64,000 nt of DNA from E44-bin88 sp034419075 (GTDB taxonomy: Bacteria > Chloroflexota > Dehalococcoidia > Dehalococcoidales > BS750m-G39): positions 62,001 to 126,000 of the forward strand of contig DAOULR010000007.1 of the NCBI GenBank assembly GCA_034419075.1, read 5' to 3'. The position numbers were made by a program, and so were the translations under genes. The notes under the pieces are model-generated. The model worked only from the letters and a program-made list of their open reading frames with translations, did not search any database and had not been told where the DNA came from. Below, piece by piece: positions 59,021-64,000 of the stretch. Numbering within the stretch: position 1 is the stretch's first letter; the number at the start of each line of letters is the position of its first letter.

Positions 59021-59883
59021 AGTACTATAGTTACTACCCTGGTTGTTCGGCGGAGGCGACGGCCTCCCCTCTGGGTATCTCGGTGGAACCGGTAGCCAAG
59101 AAGCTGGATATGGAGCTGGCTGAGCTCGAAGACTGGAATTGCTGCGGCTCCACTCCATTCTGGTCGGTGGATAAGCTGGAGGCGGCGGCTCTGGCCAGCC
59201 GCAACCTGGCGCTGGCCGAGAAACGGGGCTTCGACCTGGTGACGCCGTGCTCCAACTGCTTTGTTATCCTGCACGAGACCAATAACCACCTTAAAAGGCT
59301 GCCCGACTTCAAGGCGAAGGTGGATAAGGCACTGGCGGCAGGCAAGATGAAATACAACGGCAGCATCAAGGTGCGCCACCTGGCCGAGGTGCTCTATACC
59401 GATATCACCCCCGATGGAATCGCCGCCAAAGTGACCAAGCCCCTCAAGGGCTTAAAAGTAGGCGCCTACTACGGCTGTCAGCTGGTGCGCCCTGATGGCT
59501 TCGACAACCCCGAATCTCCCCACTCGCTGGACGAGATAATCACGGCCCTGGGCGCCGACGCCGTTGACTGGGAGATGAAGGCGCGCTGCTGCGGCAGCTC
59601 GCTGGTTATGCCCGAGCAGGAGGTGGCTCTGGGGCTGGTTAATAAGCTGCTGAGGAACGCCACCGAGCACGGGGCGGAATGCCTGATTACCCCCTGCCCG
59701 CTGTGCCAGATTAACCTTGACGCCTACCAGAGCGCGGTCAACAGCCAGTTCAAGACAAAATACAACATTCCCGTGCTCTTTGTCACCCAGTTAATCGGGG
59801 TGGCTCTGGGCATTCCTGCCAAAGAGCTGGCGCTTTCGGGCAACATCGTATCACCGATGAGGGTGTTAGCCCCCTATCTCTAG
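59017..59883 (+). CDS. hdrB: Heterodisulfide reductase-like subunit B
   Basis: A 288 aa protein with two CCG domains, the catalytic subunit in HdrABC complexes. Cys motifs are YYPGCS (near 6), WNCCGSTP (near 43), TPCSNC (near 76), YYGCQLVRP (near 150), RCCGSSLVMP (near 190) and TPCPLCQINLD (near 226). Both CCG motifs are complete, so it can hold the non-cubane clusters of HdrB. The disulfide substrate is unknown as CoM/CoB are not expected in bacteria. Confidence 0.93.
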   Translation: MKYYSYYPGCSAEATASPLGISVEPVAKKLDMELAELEDWNCCGSTPFWSVDKLEAAALASRNLALAEKRGFDLVTPCSNCFVILHETNNHLKRLPDFKAKVDKALAAGKMKYNGSIKVRHLAEVLYTDITPDGIAAKVTKPLKGLKVGAYYGCQLVRPDGFDNPESPHSLDEIITALGADAVDWEMKARCCGSSLVMPEQEVALGLVNKLLRNATEHGAECLITPCPLCQINLDAYQSAVNSQFKTKYNIPVLFVTQLIGVALGIPAKELALSGNIVSPMRVLAPYL

Positions 59884-59980
59884 TCTACTAGAGGGTAAGA
59901 ATATAACTACCAAAGAAGGATTTTCCTTCCACTGGAGCTATGTTGTCCTCCCGCTGGCTGTTCTTCTACTGCTAATAGGC

Positions 59981-60406
59981 TTGTCTGTATATTTCTATCA
60001 CCTGCTGCCCGCCGAGGTCGCCGTCCACTTTGATAACGGCACGCCTGACAGCTGGCTCAGCCCCCCGATGACCATGGTTCTGGCATTGCTGCCCCAGTTT
60101 TTGCTGGCGCTGGTGGCGGTAGCCCTCGCCTGGGTGACGGCCCGCCTAGTGGCCCGCTCCTGGCCTGCGGAGGGGACAAAGACCAACCCCCGCACCATCA
60201 TCGCCATTATGGGTAACATGGTAGCTTTGCCCCAGATTGTTTTCGGCTTTGCAATAGCCGATATTTTTGTTTACAATGCATACCAGATTCGCCTGCCGTC
60301 CTTGTGGATATTGGTTCTGGTTGTTATGGTGGTGGGGGCTATCGTTATCGGCGTGGTCTTTACCCGGGCGATAAGGCGAGAACGAACTGCGCGGCGTAAC
60401 CAGTAA
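59981..60406 (+). CDS. DUF1648-type small membrane protein
   Basis: At least 141 aa with three to four hydrophobic segments. The pattern LPAEVAVHFDNGTPDSWLSPPM is that of DUF1648 (SdpI/YhdP-like) proteins. The first NTG start is TTG 59981, but that sits inside the first membrane helix; the same frame reads VVLPLAVLLLLIGL just before it and stays open to about 59882. A GAGGG at 59891 lies 7 bases before an in-frame ATA (59903), so an unusual start is possible. Function unknown. Confidence 0.7.
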   Translation: MSVYFYHLLPAEVAVHFDNGTPDSWLSPPMTMVLALLPQFLLALVAVALAWVTARLVARSWPAEGTKTNPRTIIAIMGNMVALPQIVFGFAIADIFVYNAYQIRLPSLWILVLVVMVVGAIVIGVVFTRAIRRERTARRNQ

Positions 60407-60417
60407 GGAGCGTTTTT

Positions 60418-61779
60418 GTGACCGAGGCCAAGTCAAAAGTTGAGATGGAGAAGCTGGTTTCCCTCTGCCGTCGACGCGGCTTTATCTTCCCCAGTAGCGA
60501 AATCTACGGTGGGCTTTCCAGTTGCTGGGACTACGGGCCGCTGGGGGTGGAGCTAAAGCGTAACATAAAGCAGGCGTGGTGGCGGACGGTTGTGCAGCAG
60601 CGTGACGACATGGTAGGGCTGGACGCCAGCATACTGATGCACCCCCAGACCTGGGAGGCCAGCGGACATGTCGAGGGCTTTTCCGATCCGCTAGTGGAGT
60701 GCAAAAGTTGCCACCTGCGCTGGCGAAGCGATGAATTAAAGGGTGATAAGTGCCCTGACTGCGGCGGTGAGCTGACCGAGCCCAAGCTCTTCAACCTGAT
60801 GTTCAAGACCTTCATCGGGCCCGTCGAGGACGATGCCAGCGTGGTCTACCTGCGCCCGGAGACGGCGCAGGGCATGTTTGTCAACTTCGAGAACGTGCTC
60901 AATACCACCCGAAAAAGATTACCCTTCGGCATCGCCCAGATAGGCAAAGCCTTCCGCAACGAGGTCACCACGGGTAACTTTATCTTCCGCTGCCGCGAGT
61001 TCGAGCAGATGGAGATAGAATTCTTCGTCAGGCCGGATACGGACAAGCAATGGTTCGACTACTGGGTCGAGGAACGCCTCAACTGGTACGTAAGCCTGGG
61101 CATAAAAAAGGAGAACCTGAAACTGCGACCGCACACCAAAGAGGAGCTGGCGCACTACGCACGGGAGTGCTCTGACATCAACTATCTTTACCCGATGGGT
61201 TGGGCGGAATTGGAGGGCATCGCCAACCGTGGCGATTTTGACCTGGTGCAGCACGCCAAGTTCAGCGGCAAAACCTTAAGCTACTATGACGAGGAAACCA
61301 AGGAGCACATTGTCCCCTATATCATTGAGCCTTCGGCGGGTGTTGACCGCACGGCTTTAGCTATACTCTGTGACGCCTACGATGAGGACGTCGCCGACGA
61401 CGAGCCTCGTGTGCTGCTTCACCTCCACCCCTCCATCGCCCCCGTCAAGGTGGCGGTGCTCCCTTTGAGCCGCAAGGAGACGCTGGCGCCACTGTCTAAA
61501 GAGATTTACGATGAGCTGCGTAAGTGCTGGATGACCGCCTTCGACGAAGCCCAGTCAATCGGACGGCGCTACCGCCGCCAGGACGAAATCGGCACGCCGT
61601 TTTGCGTCACCATCGACTTCGAGTCGCTGGAGGACAAGCAGGTCACCATCCGCGAGCGCGACAGCCTGAGGCAGATACGAGTGCCCATCGAAAGCCTGAA
61701 AACGACGTTGCAGGCTAAGCTGGATGGGGAAGACCTCTTCGTTTTGCCCGAGGGGGGGAAGATATGGAAAGAGGGGTGA
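60418..61779 (+). CDS. glyQS: Glycyl-tRNA synthetase (single-chain, alpha2 type)
   Basis: Charges tRNA-Gly. 453 aa class II enzyme of the eukaryote/archaeal-like dimeric kind, not the alpha2beta2 kind. Motif 1/2 areas FIFPSSEIYGGLSSCWDYGPLG and IAQIGKAFRNEVTTGNFIFR are clear; a zinc-type site CKSCHLRWRSDE...CPDCGG is present. The C-terminal anticodon-binding domain ends with RQDEIGTPFCVTIDF. Start GTG 60418 after AAGGAG. Confidence 0.96.
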   Translation: MTEAKSKVEMEKLVSLCRRRGFIFPSSEIYGGLSSCWDYGPLGVELKRNIKQAWWRTVVQQRDDMVGLDASILMHPQTWEASGHVEGFSDPLVECKSCHLRWRSDELKGDKCPDCGGELTEPKLFNLMFKTFIGPVEDDASVVYLRPETAQGMFVNFENVLNTTRKRLPFGIAQIGKAFRNEVTTGNFIFRCREFEQMEIEFFVRPDTDKQWFDYWVEERLNWYVSLGIKKENLKLRPHTKEELAHYARECSDINYLYPMGWAELEGIANRGDFDLVQHAKFSGKTLSYYDEETKEHIVPYIIEPSAGVDRTALAILCDAYDEDVADDEPRVLLHLHPSIAPVKVAVLPLSRKETLAPLSKEIYDELRKCWMTAFDEAQSIGRRYRRQDEIGTPFCVTIDFESLEDKQVTIRERDSLRQIRVPIESLKTTLQAKLDGEDLFVLPEGGKIWKEG

Positions 61780-61786
61780 GGGTAAG

Positions 61787-62284
61787 GTGGCCAAGAAGAC
61801 CGGTAAGACACCAAGCTGGGTGTGGAAAGTCTCTCTAGGGATTGGTATTCTGGGCATAGTTGTCAGTATAGTTTCGGTAATAACAGTTATGCTCTACTAT
61901 CAACCTAGAAGTAACAGGCTCGAAGATATATACCATGACTTCGCCGTAGTAGAGGACTATTACGAGATAGTGGAAATAGCCCAGGCCATACCTCTTCCCA
62001 ATCCTCTGGGGCCTATTGAGCATCTAGACTATTCCCCTATTACAGTCTACGCGGTTACCCCAGATTCTGAAGTAGTGGACTTCCGAGGATCCTCTTACGG
62101 CTATATACTTAAACTAAGCACTGGCCTAAATACCTACCTTGCCACCAGCAGTGACTCCCCAGACCTTTCTGAATGGGAAATAGTCTATACTATAGGCGAG
62201 CTAAGAGAAAATCGGTTGAGGCTACGTTGGTTCCTATACAATGGTCCTATCCCTCCCGAGGGATGGATACAGAATACCGAATGA
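61787..62284 (+). CDS. Hypothetical single-pass membrane protein
   Basis: A 165 aa protein I cannot assign. A basic start (AKKTGKTPSWVWK) and one hydrophobic helix (about 14-38) are followed by about 125 polar, Tyr/Pro-rich residues presumed outside the membrane. The frame is open to 61724 inside glyQS; GTG 61787 gives the sensible N-terminus. The codon use and composition (many CTA, ATA) are more AT-rich than glyQS or sbcD, suggesting a lineage-specific or acquired gene. Confidence 0.65.
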   Translation: MAKKTGKTPSWVWKVSLGIGILGIVVSIVSVITVMLYYQPRSNRLEDIYHDFAVVEDYYEIVEIAQAIPLPNPLGPIEHLDYSPITVYAVTPDSEVVDFRGSSYGYILKLSTGLNTYLATSSDSPDLSEWEIVYTIGELRENRLRLRWFLYNGPIPPEGWIQNTE

Positions 62285-62308
62285 TAGATTCTTCAATCTG
62301 GTAAGACA

Positions 62309-63559
62309 ATGAAAATCCTCCATTTTGCCGACCTGCACATCGGTGTCGAGACATACGGGCGCTTAAATCCGGAAACGGGACTTTCGACACGTCTTGAGGA
62401 CTTCCTAAAAGCGCTCGACCAGCTCGTCGATTATGCCATTGATAATAAGGTAGACCTGGTTCTCTTCTGCGGCGACGCTTACAAGAGCCGCGAGCCCACC
62501 CAGACTCAGCAGCGTGAGTTTGCTAAAAGAATCTATCGCCTTTCCACTGCCGGCATCCCCATTTTCCTCCTAATCGGCAACCACGACCTGCCCAACGCTA
62601 TCGGCAAGGCTACCTCCACCGAGATTTTCGACACCCTTACGGTAAAGAACGTCTATGTCTCCAACCGCCCCGAAGTCCAGCGTATCCCGACGGCCAGCGG
62701 CATAATCCAGGTCGTCTCGCTACCCTGGCTGAGGCGTAGCGACCTGTTGACCAAAGAGGATACCAAGAACCTTAACTTTGAGCAGATAGACCAGCGGTTG
62801 AAGGAAGCTATGACCCGGATTATCGCTGATAAAGCTAAAGAGCTCGACCCCGAACTGCCCGCCGTGCTGGCGGCGCACGTCTGGGTGGTCGGTGCCACAG
62901 TAGGCTCGGAGAGCTCGATGACCATCGGGCAGGAGCACGCCTTGACGGTGAGTAATATTGATAATCCCGTCTTCGACTATATCGCTTTGGGACATCTCCA
63001 TAAACACCAGGTATTAAGCAAAAACCCGCCCGTGGTCTATGCCGGCAGCCTGGCGAGACTGGATTTCGGCGAGGCAGAGGACGAAAAGGGCTTTTATCTG
63101 GTGGATATTGAGCCTAACGGCGAGAAGGGCCGGAGGCGGACGAGCTTTGATTTTCACCCTTTGGAGGGACGACGATTCGTCACGGTGAGTGTTGAGATTG
63201 AACCCGACGATATCGAGCCGACAGCCAGCGTGCTTAAAGCGATTGCTGAACAGCAAAACACTATCAAAGACGCTATCGTGCGGCTACAGGTCAGCCTGCC
63301 CGCCGAGCTGGAAGGTCAGCTACGGGACGGCGACATCAGGGGCGCTATGAAAGAAGCACACTACCTCACCATCGCCAAGGAAATCAGGCGTAAGGCGCGC
63401 TCGACGAGGTTGGGGGAGGGGGGAACAGCCGAGGAGATTACCCCCGCCCAGGCACTTAAAGCCTACCTGGAATCGAAAAAGGTGCCGCCTGAGCGTGCTA
63501 AAGTCCTGCAGGACTATGGGGAGAGGCTGATAAAAGAGCAGGAGAGCGGCCCGATATAA
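62309..63559 (+). CDS. sbcD: SbcD/Mre11-type DNA exonuclease
   Basis: A 416 aa calcineurin-like phosphoesterase of the SbcD/Mre11 type. Metal-binding motifs are HFADLHIGVE (Asp, His), LFCGDAYK, LIGNHDLPN, a His in LAAHVWVV, and GHLHKHQVL. A C-terminal capping and binding region ends with a Lys-rich helix. SbcC/Rad50 normally partners it; none follows here. ATG start, 25 bases after the previous gene. Confidence 0.92.
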   Translation: MKILHFADLHIGVETYGRLNPETGLSTRLEDFLKALDQLVDYAIDNKVDLVLFCGDAYKSREPTQTQQREFAKRIYRLSTAGIPIFLLIGNHDLPNAIGKATSTEIFDTLTVKNVYVSNRPEVQRIPTASGIIQVVSLPWLRRSDLLTKEDTKNLNFEQIDQRLKEAMTRIIADKAKELDPELPAVLAAHVWVVGATVGSESSMTIGQEHALTVSNIDNPVFDYIALGHLHKHQVLSKNPPVVYAGSLARLDFGEAEDEKGFYLVDIEPNGEKGRRRTSFDFHPLEGRRFVTVSVEIEPDDIEPTASVLKAIAEQQNTIKDAIVRLQVSLPAELEGQLRDGDIRGAMKEAHYLTIAKEIRRKARSTRLGEGGTAEEITPAQALKAYLESKKVPPERAKVLQDYGERLIKEQESGPI

Positions 63560-63653
63560 GACCGCGTTTGACCGACCAGTTAAACGCATCGGCGCTCCTC
63601 GGTTACAGGTGGATTAACCTAAGTCGAATCACACGTTTCAGGCGGGATTTTGC

Positions 63654-63682
63654 TTGACTTATATCTCGCAGTCGGCTAAACT
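63654..63682 (+). promoter_or_regulatory. Promoter upstream of cooC
   Basis: TTGACT, 17-base spacer, TAAACT in the 214-base gap after sbcD. Predicted start near 63689, at a palindrome, leaving a leader of about 85 bases. Confidence 0.55.
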
Positions 63683-63689
63683 AAACCTT

Positions 63690-63748
63690 GGGTATACCCG
63701 ATAACACTAGCAGTCGGAGCTGAGCACTTTCCCCTTAAAGTCTCAGCT
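63690..63748 (+). promoter_or_regulatory. cooC leader: palindrome and hairpin
   Basis: GGGTATACCC (63690-63699) is a perfect palindrome at the expected transcription start and could be an operator. Further down AGCTGAG-c-ACTTT / AAAGT-CTCAGCT (63718-63748) forms a 12-bp hairpin with one bulge and a short T tract, which could act as an attenuator. GCAGTCGG occurs twice (63669 and 63710). Confidence 0.45.
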
Positions 63749-63773
63749 TTATTGTGGTAAAAACAAGGTTTTT

Positions 63774-64000
63774 ATGAAGATTGCTATAAGCGGTAAGGGC
63801 GGAGTGGGGAAGACTATGTTAGCCTCTCTCCTTTCCCGAACTTTCGCCGAGGCCAGCTACGGTGTTTTAGCCATAGATGCCGACCCTGATGCCAATCTGG
63901 CGGCCACCCTCGGTTTTCCCCATGCTGAGAAGATAGTCCCTATATCCGAGATGAGCGAGCTCATCGAGGAACGCACGGGCGCACCTGTGGGTAAGTCGTC
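63774..64000 (+). CDS. cooC: CooC-type nickel-insertion ATPase, N-terminal part (cut by window edge)
   Basis: 75 residues visible. The opening KIAISGKGGVGKTMLASLL is a deviant Walker A of the MinD/CooC family, followed by VLAIDADPDANLAATLGFP, the usual CooC/AcsF pattern. CooC puts nickel into CO dehydrogenase, and AcsF serves acetyl-CoA synthase. MinD- or NifH-like relatives are alternatives, but the DADPDAN motif favours CooC. CODH/ACS genes may follow beyond the window. AAGG precedes the ATG. Confidence 0.85.
   Translation, partial: MKIAISGKGGVGKTMLASLLSRTFAEASYGVLAIDADPDANLAATLGFPHAEKIVPISEMSELIEERTGAPVGKS

Overview
The window looks like a chromosomal contig of an anaerobic bacterium of the Chloroflexota, most likely class Dehalococcoidia (an inference from gene content and order; no rRNA is present). 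Pointers are the serA / class V aminotransferase / DUF1015 neighbourhood, HdrABC-type electron-transfer genes beside a CooC-type nickel ATPase, a sulfide-dependent homocysteine cluster otherwise best known from methanogens, and a Thi4 thiazole synthase without the sacrificial cysteine. It is gene dense. Apart from one AT-rich gene pair (32277-34081) the composition is moderately GC rich. I see no IS element, prophage or CRISPR array.

Layout. 1-5288: DUF1015 protein end, then ribF-tyrS-aminotransferase-serA on the minus strand. 5388-8653: tRNA-Thr, HAD hydrolase, ychF, a small HEAT-like protein and holA. 8696-15881: alaS-ruvX, a ClC chloride transporter, an acyl-CoA dehydrogenase that lacks the usual catalytic Glu, and tgt. 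15889-19756 (minus): homocysteine synthesis operon (DUF39 sulfurtransferase, NIL-ferredoxin, UPF0280, DoxX/MauE-like membrane protein, PKD lipoprotein, NIL protein). 19817-20049 (minus): a structured small RNA with its own consensus promoter and terminator. 20325-26117: aspS-tig-molybdopterin oxidoreductase and clpP. 26121-37434 (minus): a long operon-like run dprA-topA-[AAA ATPase-Toprim pair]-xerC-Xaa-Pro peptidase-efp-PHP-formyltransferase-HAD-sugar kinase, with copies of a short hairpin repeat between genes. 37504-40464: MFS transporter, two tRNA-Ser, a secreted hydrolase. 40477-44734 (minus): TPP riboswitch-thiC-thi4-greA fusion, then a site-2-protease-like protein that has lost HExxH. 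44817-64000 (plus): rsmG, pdxST, SpoIIIAA-like R3H ATPase, TPR, tmk, hydrolase, mnmA, rnhB, yraN, thiD2-thiE, translin-like, then hdrA(with GltD insert)-hdrC-hdrB, DUF1648, glyQS, sbcD and the start of cooC.

How it fits together. Cofactor synthesis is concentrated here (FAD, PLP, thiamin with both Thi4 and ThiC, serine, homocysteine), and it uses oxygen-sensitive, sulfide-using versions. The HdrA fused to a GltD/NfnB-like NAD(P)H module, with HdrB and HdrC, suggests a soluble flavin-based electron-transfer (possibly bifurcating) complex. CooC beyond it hints at CODH/acetyl-CoA synthase genes outside the window.

Promoters are unusually easy to read: many -35/-10 pairs sit exactly 17 bp apart, extended -10 (TGn) elements are common, and several (ribF, alaS, dprA, rsmG) lie so close to the start codon that leaderless mRNAs are predicted. 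Best candidates for new biology: the 19.8-20.0 kb RNA, the HdrA-GltD complex, the ATPase-Toprim insertion, the TPP-controlled GreA fusion, the pseudo-protease, and the covarying dispersed hairpin repeat.
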